Source: Cryphonectria parasitica EP155 (taxonomy: Eukaryota > Ascomycota > Sordariomycetes > Diaporthales > Cryphonectriaceae). Taken from it: a DNA stretch of 64,000 nt. The position numbers and the translations under genes were made by a program. The stretch lies in contig NW_024468909.1 in the NCBI RefSeq assembly GCF_011745365.1, positions 6,820,001-6,884,000 on the forward strand. The letters run 5' to 3'. This document shows, one piece after another, positions 10,069 through 20,388 of the stretch. The stretch's first letter is position 1. Each line of letters opens with the position of its first letter. The notes under the pieces are model-generated. The model was not told the origin of the DNA. It was given only the letters and a program-made list of their open reading frames with translations, and did not search any database.

Positions 10069-12218
10069 GTTGGGATGGGATGTGTTGTGTGGAGTGGAAA
10101 AGTGCCAGTTTGTTGTTAGAAATGATCCAAGTGCTGTCTCGCCTTGACTGTTTGAAGTCTCATCTCGTCGAGGGTGCTCATAATTCCTGGAAGATGCTGT
10201 CTATTTATCCTCCCTCCTTTCTCGAGCATTGCTGCGCGAGACTGCAACACACCGCACGATGGCCACTGTTGATGAAGCTGTTGTTCCCTCTGGTGTCTGG
10301 AATTAGGACGATTATTTGCGCCTATGTCCATTTCGCGCCGAACAGAAGGTCGAAGCTCTGGGCAAAAATAGGACGCCGTAGGCTCTTTGACTTCCTGGCT
10401 GACGCTTCTTGACCCCGAAATCCATGACAGGATGGGAATGGCTTATGGCATCAATGCGGGATAATTAATTACACCTTGCTGTTAATGCACTACTGTGAAG
10501 CATGCCTGCTCCCACTATGGTAGTATGTTCGTAGTATGTCTCTCTCTCTCTCTCTCTGAATCCGGGCAACGGTCATGGACCCGGTTGTGGACTTAAGGGG
10601 GGTTGCCGTGACGTTGATGGTGCTATCTCCGGGAGCGAACAGCGACATCGCTTGGAGTCCACTCCGAGCGTATAGATTTAAAGAAAAGGGCGAAGGGGAA
10701 GAGTTCACAAAAATCAAAGACAGTTCCTCTTTCTTTTGCTATGGGGTGCTTTTTTATCTGTGTCATCGCCTGTTATCATTACTGATCAGTAAGCAGAGAG
10801 TGTTTGCGAAGCAAGAACATGGAATGATCAAATGCAGTCCATCTGCAAAGAACTTTTGGAGATTGCCCAACATCCTGTTTCATACTTGAAGGCAAATACA
10901 TTCGCCCTCTTACAGCGTGTTTTGTTTCTGGCTGAAGATGAAGAAGAGAGGTTTCTTGAAACCCTTTGGTTTATGATATAGAATACTATAAAATGAGAGA
11001 GCATTAGGTAACAACAACATGGCAGAGGCACATAGACATATTTCCACAAGGTGACTTGACCGACACTCCTAATTGATAAATCAAAGTCGGTAATATAGAA
11101 ATGCGAACCCTCCACGACCAATGTGAAGGCCGTTTGCCTACGCCCCTCAAAGACACGACTCGTATTTGTTGAAAAGAGAAGATCCCATCATACGCACTGT
11201 TCATGCGCGCGCTTGCTTGTTGGGAAAGCCGGTGCTTAGCTGAAAATGTCGGCCGAGTCATTGGGGCTAAGGTTGACGACGAGTTCGCGATCGGAGGCGT
11301 AACAGGGTTAACAGGAGGGGGAGTCATGGTGTGCATTGATTAGTGTGTTTGCGTGTGTGCGCGCGCTTCGGAGTGATGCGACGCCAGCATGGAGATTTGC
11401 ATGTCACACAATAGCACATTGATGCATATGGTGCATTGTGTTGTAGGGGTGAATGAGGCTGAGTGAGGCGCCCTGGTTTCCTCAGCTGGCCCAGGGCTGT
11501 CTAGTGAAGGTACTTATATAGTATGTAGTATTTACAGTAACCCCTACACGTGGAAAACCCTTGTTATTGCACACGGATCATCTGTGGAGGCCGGTCCACG
11601 AGGCCATAACAAGGTACCAGGGCCTTTTCTCGGGACTCAAACTTGTCGGCCCTTGTCTGTTCGGATGCGAGGACATCAATAATACTGCGCATAGTTAAGG
11701 AAAGAGTCTACGCAAGCACCTGGCCCCTGGCGCGACCAGCTGAGCGCCATCGCCGCAGGATTTTGCCTCACCAGGGCTTAGGCCCGCATGCTTAGAGTAG
11801 AGGCGGATCTGTGCCTTGCATTGCTAGTTGGGAAACGGCCTGACCGGGTCTTTCTAGAACTCTTCTTTGGTGTCAGAGATGATTGGAGCTTTCTTGGGAG
11901 CTGTTTTTTCTTCACTGTGTTCTTTTGTTCTTTTGTTCTTATTGTTTCGTTTCGGTTTCTCCAGCTTCTGAATACTGGAGCATCAGTGTTGGATGGGCAG
12001 CCAGGGTAATAACTCCCGTGTCTATTTGTAAATACTCTTCAGAAGTATGACAAACAATATCTGAGTATGCCCTCTGGCTGATTGAGTACTTCTGCCCACG
12101 TCAGAACACAAGTCTGAGGACGCTTCTGTCTTTCTAGTGTATTCATTCAGACTGGTCTCTGTTAGGGCCTTATTCTAAACAGAGTTGGGAAGTGGGCGCC
12201 ATCGATTTGGGTCCCGAC

Positions 12219-12248
12219 AGACTACTGTAGTACAGACTACTGTAGTAC
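12219..12248. repeat. Two tandem copies of a 15-base near-palindromic unit
   Basis: The unit AGACTACTGTAGTAC occurs twice with no gap. Each copy contains the near-palindrome CTACTGTAG and ends in GTAC, so the pair can fold back or present repeated binding sites. It lies about 540 bases upstream of the next start codon. Confidence 0.85.
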
Positions 12249-12490
12249 AGCAGCATCTTCAGATGCCCCTGACACTAGGTAGTACTTGGTATGGTATATT
12301 CGAGACAATTTGTCAATTGTCGTGATTCTCCGTGCACTTCCTCGAGTCACGCAGGAACGACTAGAGCAGCTTGTACTCACATTGAAGAAGAATCTTCTCG
12401 ATCTTGAGGAGCCTTGAAGTGTCCAAGCGCAAGGAGACGAGTGGAGTCTAACATCGTCCATGAGGCCCAGGCTGGGCAGCAGAAAGCGAA

Positions 12491-12498
12491 TATATAAA
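12491..12498 (+). promoter_or_regulatory. Probable TATA box of the secreted barrel gene
   Basis: TATATAAA lies 291 bases upstream of the ATG at 12790. The interval between them is C/A- and CT-rich, as expected of the leader of a strongly expressed fungal gene. Confidence 0.5.
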
Positions 12499-12727
12499 AG
12501 AGACAAGCTTCAGCCTTGATCATGGACAGCATACCTAGCCATCTTCAGTCACTCACTCCAGAGGGGGAATAATAACATACAATCTTTTATCCATACACCG
12601 TCACTTAGACACACTCGTGCCTCATCGGCAAGCACCACTTGACGCATCTACCTACCGGCAACGCCGTTCACACCAGCACTCACTCCTTCACAAGACCAAC
12701 TTTCACTCCAGATCCAACTAAAGTCTC

Positions 12728-12728
<1 letters not shown>

Positions 12729-12760
<32 letters not shown>
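12729..12760 (+). repeat. (CT)16 tract in the leader of the secreted barrel gene
   Basis: An uninterrupted CT run of about 32 bases ends 29 bases before the start codon. Such pyrimidine tracts are common just upstream of highly expressed filamentous-fungal genes and often mark the transcription start zone. Confidence 0.85.
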
Positions 12761-12763
<3 letters not shown>

Positions 12764-12789
12764 AATCTCAAAAAAGATACCTCTTCAAA

Positions 12790-13164
12790 ATGAAGACCAC
12801 AATCATCGCCATCGTTGCCGCCGCCACCCTCACCTCGGCCGTCCCCCTCCTCCAGCCGCGGTCCAACTCAGGCAAGATGACCTACTACGCTCCGGGTCTG
12901 GGCGCCTGCGGTGCAACGAACACCAATGCCGACATGATCGTTGCCGTCCCCTCGATCGTGTACGGGACTTACGCCAACCCGAACTCATCGCCGGTGTGCA
13001 AGAAGACGGTGACCATCACGGCGGGCAGCACGTCGGTGAAGGCGGCCATCACGGACCGGTGTGCGGGCTGTGGGGCCAGCGATATCGATGTCTCGCCTGC
13101 TGTGTTTAAAAAATTTGGGGACGAGAGTTTGGGCAAGATTGCCGTCACCTGGGTCATCAACTAG
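12790..13164 (+). CDS. Small secreted RlpA-like double-psi beta-barrel protein
   Basis: A single exon encodes 124 residues. Residues 1-18 form a clear signal peptide (MKTTIIAIVAAATLTSAV), so the mature protein of about 100 residues is exported. It matches the RlpA/expansin-like double-psi barrel fold: GKMTYYAPGLGACG at the first strand, and AAITDRCAGCGASDIDVSP with the conserved Asp and the DID-S-F ending. Four cysteines (40, 70, 91, 94) can form two disulfides. Proteins of this size are common in fungal secretomes. Some inhibit proteases or bind cell-wall carbohydrate, but no enzymatic activity can be assigned and the substrate is unknown. A TATA box and CT-rich leader suggest strong or inducible expression. 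Confidence 0.88.
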   Translation: MKTTIIAIVAAATLTSAVPLLQPRSNSGKMTYYAPGLGACGATNTNADMIVAVPSIVYGTYANPNSSPVCKKTVTITAGSTSVKAAITDRCAGCGASDIDVSPAVFKKFGDESLGKIAVTWVIN

Positions 13165-15094
13165 AGGAGGGCCATTCTTCTTTCTTTTGTTGGTTTCTCT
13201 TCTTTTTTCTTCTTCTTCTTTCTGGTTCATTGCCTTCGGGCGTTTATGATGATGATGACAATATCTATGACTATGAGGGAACAAGAGTTATTGATCATAG
13301 ACATGCGAATTGTGAAACAAGGGTGTATACTTTACTTAGATATAGTACATGGATATTTATAGAGGCGCAGGCGCGCCAGACGATGGAATGTTGCAACACA
13401 TATACATGTCTAGATCGTATATGACATGATCTCGGCGCCGATATACTTTTGACAAGTACAACGGTGTTTTTATTTTCTATTGTTCCTGATCTAGTTATAG
13501 AGAATAACCATTCTGATCCTTACAACATAATCCTCTTTGTTAATGATCTCGAGAAAAAAATGTGCCTGACGATCCTCCCCAGATATGTATGCACAATAGG
13601 GTATGTATAAATATTCTTATGATTTACGTATAGTATTATGCACCCTGGTCCACATCGCCGAGTCCATACTCGGTATTGAGATTACGCAATCCGAGGACGA
13701 CGCTTCGCCGAGGTCCTGGCCGTGATTGAACAACACAGGCTGCAAATAAAAAAAGGGGGTGGAGGGGGGGAGGATCACAGAGTCGTTTTGTTTATGGATA
13801 TACTGGGGAAGGGAAAAGAAAAAAGAGAGAAAAGAACGAAACAAAAAAGAGAGAAAGGCCAGGGGAAATGGTAGGGAAAACAGTTCTGGCGCTGTTCGCA
13901 GGACCGATCTGGCCCTTTCGGCCGACGTTTTAGCTTCAATGCGCTCAAGCCTCAAGTTCGATCCTGGGGGGAGGATGGCCCTCCGCCTCTCTCCCTCCCA
14001 CCCCACCTGTTCCGTTTGGATCGGAAAGGCTCGCGTGATAACCTTGTGTGAATCGCACGGTCGGCCAAGGCCCAGGGTGATGGGGCAGTGGATGGGCCAA
14101 CCCCCCCAGGCGACGTTGCAGGGCGCCGATATCTCGGGCGAGGAATCGAATAAATGAAGCACAACGGTCTCCTGACCTACGCCGGAACGGTGAAGGGCTG
14201 CCGCGTCATGGCCCTCCTTTTTCTCCCTGCTCCCTTGCCGTTGTGCCGTTTTCCTCCACGGTTTTGCAGCTCTTTTATTCAAGTACTGCGAAGGGGTAAA
14301 AATAGTCGTTGGACGGATGAGTCTTTTTCCTTGATTCGTTTTTGATGTGTCTTGTCCAGCCTCCTATGTACGCGTTCACTCCGCCACTAAAAGTACTGCA
14401 ATGACTTATTCCTTTTTTCTACGATGTAACTAAGTTTTTAGTACTTCGGCAGTTCTCATAGTAAAAGAGCAAGGAAAAGCATGGGGCGTTGTGGCCAAGA
14501 AAAAAGTTTACCTTTGTTTCGCCATGACTAGCCCCCCCCCTATCCCCCCCCCTCCGCCCATACAAGCCCCGTTTTCCATGGACCGGCACGATGGGCTAAG
14601 CAGCAGATCCACATCTGGAATATGTGGGCGTCAGGTCGGAATAGGTAATGACATGCTGGTGTAGCTCTCTATGGTACAGAAATAACATAGACTACGTACT
14701 ATACAGTATATACTTGCAGTCTCGGATCTCCGAGGCTTGCTTGACCAGAATTGCAGGCATGCCATTCTTACGTTTTTTTTCGTTGTTTTGTTTTGTTTCT
14801 TGTCTCTTTCCGTCTTTCTCTAATCTCATCAGCGTCATGCGTGGCGATCAATGACCAGGGGGGATTTTTTTTCTTTCTTTTGCTAGTTGTAGGTAAGTAG
14901 TTGGGAATAGGTAGGTCGTGACTTGTAAGTATAAAATGTTGGTGATCCCCTCTTGTCTCTCAAGAGAAGATCGTCGGGCCATGAGTCTTGCTTCCTTCCT
15001 CCTCATCCACCACCCTCGCTCACTTCCCTCTTCCTCTCTCTAAATAAATACAAACCTCCCCACGGTCATTACTGCAACGACAACGACGACCGTC
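13165..15094. other. Spacer between the barrel protein and the carboxylesterase
   Basis: About 1.9 kb. The left part is the AT-rich 3' flank of the barrel gene. A 221-codon minus-strand frame at 13617-14282 has no recognisable domain and is not called. Runs of C occur near 14528-14550, and TAC/GTAC motifs near 14690-14715. The right end is the promoter and CT-rich leader of the esterase. Confidence 0.5.
14930..14936 (+). promoter_or_regulatory. Probable TATA box of the carboxylesterase gene
   Basis: TATAAAA lies 165 bases upstream of the ATG at 15095. It is followed by a C/T-rich leader (about 14989-15050), a spacing usual for regulated secreted-enzyme genes in moulds. Confidence 0.5.
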
Positions 15095-16774
15095 ATGTCG
15101 TCCACACCCTCTGCGGCCCGCCTGGCCCTGGGTGTGCTGGGTGCGGCCCTCGTGGCACCCACCCGGGCCCAGCTCTGGAACAAGACGATCCAGACGACGT
15201 ACGGCCCCGTCTCGGGCTACAAGTACTTTGACGAGTCGGTGCTCGAGGACTTCTTCGGCACGACCGAGTCGACGGTCACGGCGTTCCTGGGCATTCCCTT
15301 TGCCGCAGACACGTCGTACCAGAACCGGTGGAAGCCCCCCCAGCCGCGTGAGGTCTGGAACGAGACCCTCGTGGCCGACACCTGGGGCGCGCCGTGTCCC
15401 AGCAAGGGCACCGCCGGGTACAGCGAGGACTGCCTCAACCTCAACATCTGGACGTCGGCCAACTCGTCCGACGACAAGCTGCCCGTCATCGTGTGGAACC
15501 AGGGCAGCGACGAGACCTCCAACGACGCCTGGTGGTACGGCGGCGGCATGGCCCAGCAGCACGACGTGATTGTCGTCACCTTCAACCGCCGCGACGACGC
15601 CTTTGGCTACCTGGCCCACCCGGAGCTCAACGCCGAGTCCCTGGCCGAGAACGGCCACAACTCGTCCGGCAACTACGGCGTGCTCGACCACCTTGAGTGC
15701 CTCAAGTGGGTGCAGAAGAACATTGCCAACTTTGGCGGCGACCCGGACCGCGTCACCATCCAGGGCCAGAGCTTCGGCTCCTCCCAGGTGTACCACGCCG
15801 TCAACAGCATCCTCTTCAAGGGCCTGTTCCACGCCGCCATCTCCGAGTCCGGCATCCACACCCCCTATAACCCCTGGGTTGCCGGCCTGGCCACCTCGTA
15901 CGTCAACATGAGCATGGCCATCGAGCACGGCCTCAACTACACCACCTACCACAACGCCACCTCCATCGCCGAGCTGCGCGAGCTGTCCGTCGACGACCTG
16001 CTCGACGGCTCCCAGGACCGCATCCCCACCGACGAGCTGTGGTGGGTCACGGCCATCTGGTGCGGCTACCCTCTCATCTTCAAGCCCGTCCTCGACGGCT
16101 ATGTCCTGCCTGAGAAGTACATCGAGCAGGCCCTCGCCGGCCCGGCCAACGATGTGCCCCTGATCACGGGCGGCACCAAGGACGAGAACGGCGCCTCGCC
16201 CACCAACGACTTCACCCCCGACGAGGTCACCCTCTGGAACACCCTGCGCATGGGCAACCTGAGCACCGACTACTTCCGCTACTACGCCGTCGGCAACACC
16301 TCCACCAACGCCAGCGAGACCTTCAACGCTGGCACCACCGACGCCGGCACCGTCTCGCAGTGGCTGTACGCCCAGGACTGGGTGCTCAAGTCCAACGCCA
16401 CCTCGCCCATCTACACCTACGCCTGGGACCACGCCCCGCCAGGCCAGGACTCGGGCGCCTTCCACCAGTCCGAGATCATGTACACCCTCAACGCCCTGTA
16501 CGCCAACAATGACACCTACCCCTTCACCGAGTACGACTACTACGTCCAGAGCATGATGTCCGCCTACTGGGCCAACTTTGCCAAGACCGGCAACCCCAAC
16601 GACGGCGGCTCCTACAGCAACGGCTCCTACGAGCTGCCCTACTGGGCCCCCAACGACGGTGTCACCCGCCAGATCATGCGCCTTGGTGATGGCTTTGCCA
16701 ACCGCACCCTCACCCAGGTGGATGAGCAGGTCGACCTCTGGATCGATTACTACGCCCAGCAGGTTCCCTTCTAA
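15095..16774 (+). CDS. Secreted type-B carboxylesterase/lipase
   Basis: An intronless gene of 559 residues with an alpha/beta-hydrolase fold of the carboxylesterase type-B family (PF00135). A signal peptide covers about residues 1-25, ending in PTRAQ. The family signature EDCLNLNIW is intact. The nucleophile elbow is GQSFGSSQV with Ser226, in place of the usual GESAGG. The acid is probably Glu364 in GGTKDENGAS, and the His is probably His457 in GAFHQSEIMY. The loop that normally reads HGG(G/A) for the oxyanion hole is VWNQGSDETSND here, which is atypical. About a dozen NxS/T sites fit an exported glycoprotein. The substrate cannot be read from the sequence. Third codon positions are almost all C or G, suggesting high expression and explaining the long open frame on the opposite strand. 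Confidence 0.92.
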   Translation: MSSTPSAARLALGVLGAALVAPTRAQLWNKTIQTTYGPVSGYKYFDESVLEDFFGTTESTVTAFLGIPFAADTSYQNRWKPPQPREVWNETLVADTWGAPCPSKGTAGYSEDCLNLNIWTSANSSDDKLPVIVWNQGSDETSNDAWWYGGGMAQQHDVIVVTFNRRDDAFGYLAHPELNAESLAENGHNSSGNYGVLDHLECLKWVQKNIANFGGDPDRVTIQGQSFGSSQVYHAVNSILFKGLFHAAISESGIHTPYNPWVAGLATSYVNMSMAIEHGLNYTTYHNATSIAELRELSVDDLLDGSQDRIPTDELWWVTAIWCGYPLIFKPVLDGYVLPEKYIEQALAGPANDVPLITGGTKDENGASPTNDFTPDEVTLWNTLRMGNLSTDYFRYYAVGNTSTNASETFNAGTTDAGTVSQWLYAQDWVLKSNATSPIYTYAWDHAPPGQDSGAFHQSEIMYTLNALYANNDTYPFTEYDYYVQSMMSAYWANFAKTGNPNDGGSYSNGSYELPYWAPNDGVTRQIMRLGDGFANRTLTQVDEQVDLWIDYYAQQVPF

Positions 16775-17789
16775 GGGAGTGGAGCGGTGGCACTGGCGTT
16801 GTTTGGCTTCTCTCCCCACCTTTTCTTCTGTCTCTTGTTGTGGTGCAGATCGAGTACTTGATTGTCTGTTGTCTTGGGGCGTCGAATTTCTTTTTTTGGT
16901 GTAGATAGTAGAAGATGAGAAAAATCTGTGTGTATATGCTACCGTCAATGTCGATACCATCTTGTTGTCAACAACAAGAAATATCTGTTTCTCACATCGT
17001 GAAAAGAAAAGTAAATTTTCCCCCACAGTGTCTCTCTCTCTCTCTCTCACGTCCGATCCTGACAGGATAAACACACGACACACAAGACCTGCGTCCGAAA
17101 GGTAGCAGTTGCACGAGGCCAAGGTGCTGCTGCTGTTGCTGCGGCCGCTGCTGTGCCTCACGCCGCTCAGCAAGATGGTGTCTGTTGCCGTCGCCATCTC
17201 GCAGCTAGCCACCGGTGTCGATCAAAAATTGAGTCCTTGTTGGGAGTTATGAGAGAGAACAAATGATGAATGCTGTTGTAAGAGAGAAAAAGAAGAGAAT
17301 GGAGGATATCCATTGATGTAGCAAAGGTAGCAATATACAAAAAAAAAAGAGAGCACGTTCATACGTACTCAAGAAAGCAATCAAGCCAAAAACTAAGGAA
17401 GAACCGTAAAGGTTTCTGTTCCCAATCTCCCTGGTCAACTCCGTTCTAATGCCCAAGCCTGAGAAGGGCAGTGCCTTGAGAGGGTGAAAACACGCCAGAA
17501 CCTCGTCAATGATGGCCAAGAGGCAGCAAAATTCCAACCCGCAAACTCCAGCCAACTTGATCACGTTTTCCATCACAACACAGCCTCCACATTAATTAAA
17601 AATGCAGTTACCTCTGCGTATCCCGCGCCTTCTTGTCCTTTTCCTCCTCTTCTCTGGGTTTTAATTTTACAGGGTCTCATGTTCCTGACCGTCCCGTAGA
17701 AATTTAGCCTCATGTGTAGCACGAGACTCGCCGCTCCACTCCGAAACCTTGGAGAGCTTGGTCTCCAGACAAGGATTCATCGGGTCCAA
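16775..17789. other. Convergent 3' spacer between the esterase and the membrane protein
   Basis: About 1 kb with no supported gene. It holds a short (TC)n run near 17031-17048, an A run near 17339 and the 3' ends of the two convergent genes. Confidence 0.55.
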
Positions 17790-18944
17790 CTAGAACCGGC
17801 CGCTCTGCCGGTAAGGATGGTTCGGGTGGGTGGCGTTGGTAGGCGTCGGCGTGCTCCCTGAAGGTGGAAACATCTCGGGATTCTCTGCGAGCAGGTCATC
17901 CAGGTAGGCGCTGGGCGCCCGTCCGCCAGCCGGTGCGTTGAGATTGACACTGCTCGTGCTGTGGCCCATCGGTGACCGCTGAGGGCCAAAGTCGGGTGAC
18001 TCGGTGAGGGGCTGAGCCGACAGCCTGTGTGCATGCCCTCGCGAATCCGGTCGCAGGTTGTTCAGGCTGATCGAGGAGCCGTCGCCGCCGTCGACATTGT
18101 GCGGGGAGGACGATTGACCGGCGGCGTAGAACCCAGCGGGCAGGAAGCGCGAGTCTCGGTAGGTCGAGTTCCGGTTGGGAGCATCACGGTACGTCGAGTC
18201 GCGAGGATTCGCGCCGGCCACAGCGGTAGGCGAGAAGAACAAGTTCGTTTGAGACGGCGTCGCCGACGGGACGGGGCCTCTGTTGGTCCTGCGCACGCCT
18301 CTGCCAGAGCCCACGTTCTGTGCCGAGCCGGATTCGTGATCGGTATACTTGTAGAAAGGCGCGGGAGGGGTCGGAAATGGTGTCTTGTCGTTGGCAAGGT
18401 GTTGTGCCATCGCAGCCTTCTCGACCGAGCGGTGCAGCAGACAGGCGATGATGGCGCGCCAGAGCAGGATGGCGAGACCGAATGCGCCGAGAATGGCGCC
18501 CACAGCAATGAAGACGGTACCATCGGGCATGGTGGACGTCTGCATGTATGGGGCATCCTTCGTAGGAGGCACGCTCGGCGCGGGATAAGTGGGAATGGCA
18601 GTTCCGTCGCTGTCGGACCCGCTCGAGGTGCTCAGCGTTGGCATGTCAGAGTTCGCAGAAGCTGTGGTGCTTGTGGAGAGGCCAGGCATGGATGCCGACG
18701 TCGTGGTCGTGTCATCGTCGCTACTGGTAGACGAGGTGGATGTTGTGGTTGACGTTGTCGATGTGTCGGTGCTGGTGGCGGATGTGGCGGCTGTCGTTGT
18801 TGCTGCTGCTGCTGTCGTTGTATCTGCATCGGTAGCACTGGTCGTCGTGGTGTCTGCTGCGAAGGATCCCGCAGTGAAGAGTGTCAACGAGACAACGGTT
18901 GAGAGAAGCAGCGAGCGCTTCAGGGAGAAACGTGAGGCCCTCAT
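17790..18944 (-). CDS. Mucin-like single-pass membrane protein (Csi2/Prm5-like)
   Basis: A single exon encodes 384 residues. A signal peptide (residues 1-29) is followed by about 85 residues made almost wholly of Thr, Ser, Ala and Asp, likely densely O-mannosylated. After a Pro-rich neck (PTYPAPSVPPTKDAPY) comes one transmembrane helix at about 144-166 (FIAVGAILGAFGLAILLW). The cytosolic half, about 210 residues, carries duplicated STYRD motifs and ends NHPYRQSGRF (sequence: HPNHPYRQSGRF). This layout and the juxtamembrane WRAIIACLLHRSVEKAAM region resemble the fungal Csi2/Prm5 family, small surface proteins linked to cell-wall and bud-site functions. A cell-wall sensor role is inference. The start at 18944 is the first ATG before the signal peptide. 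Confidence 0.75.
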   Translation of the reverse strand: MRASRFSLKRSLLLSTVVSLTLFTAGSFAADTTTTSATDADTTTAAAATTTAATSATSTDTSTTSTTTSTSSTSSDDDTTTTSASMPGLSTSTTASANSDMPTLSTSSGSDSDGTAIPTYPAPSVPPTKDAPYMQTSTMPDGTVFIAVGAILGAFGLAILLWRAIIACLLHRSVEKAAMAQHLANDKTPFPTPPAPFYKYTDHESGSAQNVGSGRGVRRTNRGPVPSATPSQTNLFFSPTAVAGANPRDSTYRDAPNRNSTYRDSRFLPAGFYAAGQSSSPHNVDGGDGSSISLNNLRPDSRGHAHRLSAQPLTESPDFGPQRSPMGHSTSSVNLNAPAGGRAPSAYLDDLLAENPEMFPPSGSTPTPTNATHPNHPYRQSGRF

Positions 18945-19150
18945 CTTGCGGTGGTTTTGGCCGGCTTGCCGAGATCTGCCTGAGGTGAAGCGGAGAGAGA
19001 GGAGGCCAATCCTTCCTTAGCAACAGAAAAAGCAGGTTGAGTGGTTATGACGATATTCACACAGCCCAACACGAGAAAGCTGAAGCACGCTGTGAACGCC
19101 CCAGAGCGGATATTTTTCTTAGTCGTACTCGTGTCGCGTGGCTGGGGGAT

Positions 19151-19205
<55 letters not shown>

Positions 19206-20388
19206 CTGCGCTTTGCAAGGCAGCAAGGCAGCCGAGGGAAGCGGAAGTCTAAAGTGGAGTGTGCCTTGGCTCGTCCTCTTAAGTGGTACGAAGCAGGAGA
19301 AGTGGAATCAAAAAGAGCGTAATGCTGATGCTGTAGCTAAGTCACCACGAGTCACGAACAAAACTCCAGAAATGCCGAAGATGATGATGATGATGTGGTC
19401 GTTTCAACTCACGGCGCGTGTTCGAGAGCGACTTTGTGGATGCAAAAGGGAAGGAAATGAGAAGGCATGAAAGAGCTGGATGAAGTCAGGCGAAGGAGGA
19501 GGACCAGGAGGATCGAAAGTGGAGGAAGAATTGAGATCCGCAGAGTGCAGACGCCCAGATCTGCGCCCCAGCATAGCAACAGCCCTGACATGGCAGAGAC
19601 AGACACTGCAGGGACCCAGGGCAGACAGAACAGGACCCCTCTGAACTTGAAGGGTCACGAACAATACGGGGCCCATGACAAGGCTAGATTCGTAGTAGAA
19701 AGGGGGGGACGATCCTTTCAAAGGGTCAAATTTACCCCTGTCAGCCTGCCAGTGCGAACCATCCTAGATCTGGGTAGCGCTGCATCTTTTTTCTCCAGCA
19801 ACACAATACGGGAAAATGATACATGGTACTTTCTTCCTGCAAGCCGCTAGTCTTTCGATGGTTCTGTAGAAGATGTACAATAGATCAAGGTACTACAGTA
19901 TATTATTCGTTCTGAAGTGTTGTGTTGTAACACATAGATGGCGAAACTCACTTTGGATACATCATATACATATATATATAGATCTATATGTCCTGCATAC
20001 GTATGTTATCATGAGAGGGGCTAGGTTTGTCTATGCCGCGCGTTATGCCATCATGCCGGGCCGAGGGTACACAAGGGCTGCGTGGGTAACCTCACTTAGG
20101 TATGGACAGGCTGGGCAGTAGCAGTAGCAACAACAGCGCCTGACCTGCCCAGAGGGTTCGCCTGCCATTAGCGCTTGCAGCTGCCACTAAACTCTTGGCC
20201 CTCTTCCCCTCCCCCCACACCTCTCGGCCCCCTGTTCCCGCTGCCTGCCGCTGCCCCGTCAAAGTTGGAATTTACCGGGGGTGAATTTTCCTTGAGCTTT
20301 GCGATTTGGATCAAGCCCGTCACTTGGAACAACATCTCAAGTGACAACCAACTTTGCACTCAAAGGATCTTCGCGATACATATGCAAA
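18945..20388. other. Divergent spacer between the membrane protein and FCF1
   Basis: About 1.4 kb with no supported gene. It contains a 48-base TC microsatellite (19153-19200) in the leader or promoter of the membrane-protein gene, an ATG(ATG)n run near 19381-19394 and an AT-rich patch with TACTACAG motifs near 19886-19990. Confidence 0.5.
19153..19200. repeat. (TC)24 microsatellite
   Basis: A perfect 48-base TC run lies about 210 bases upstream of the start codon of the mucin-like protein, which reads on the other strand, so it appears as a GA tract in that gene's promoter. Confidence 0.95.

Larger units (their letters stand above)
10069..12789. other. 2.7 kb divergent spacer before the secreted barrel gene
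   Basis: The region is the 5' flank of the reductase (minus) and of the secreted barrel protein (plus). It contains a (TC)n run near 10537-10557, TG/CG alternation near 11343-11368 and a 15-base tandem palindromic repeat at 12219-12248. Near the right end it contains a TATA box and a long CT tract that belong to the next gene. No coding region is supported. Confidence 0.5.

Noticed and set aside
13940..13970. GTTCGATCC-like B-box word suggesting a tRNA
   Set aside because: No matching A-box, anticodon stem or acceptor pairing could be built around it.
13617..14282. 221-codon minus-strand frame after the barrel gene
   Set aside because: The translation mixes low-complexity Phe/Ser/Leu runs from CT-rich DNA with unrelated segments and has no recognisable domain.
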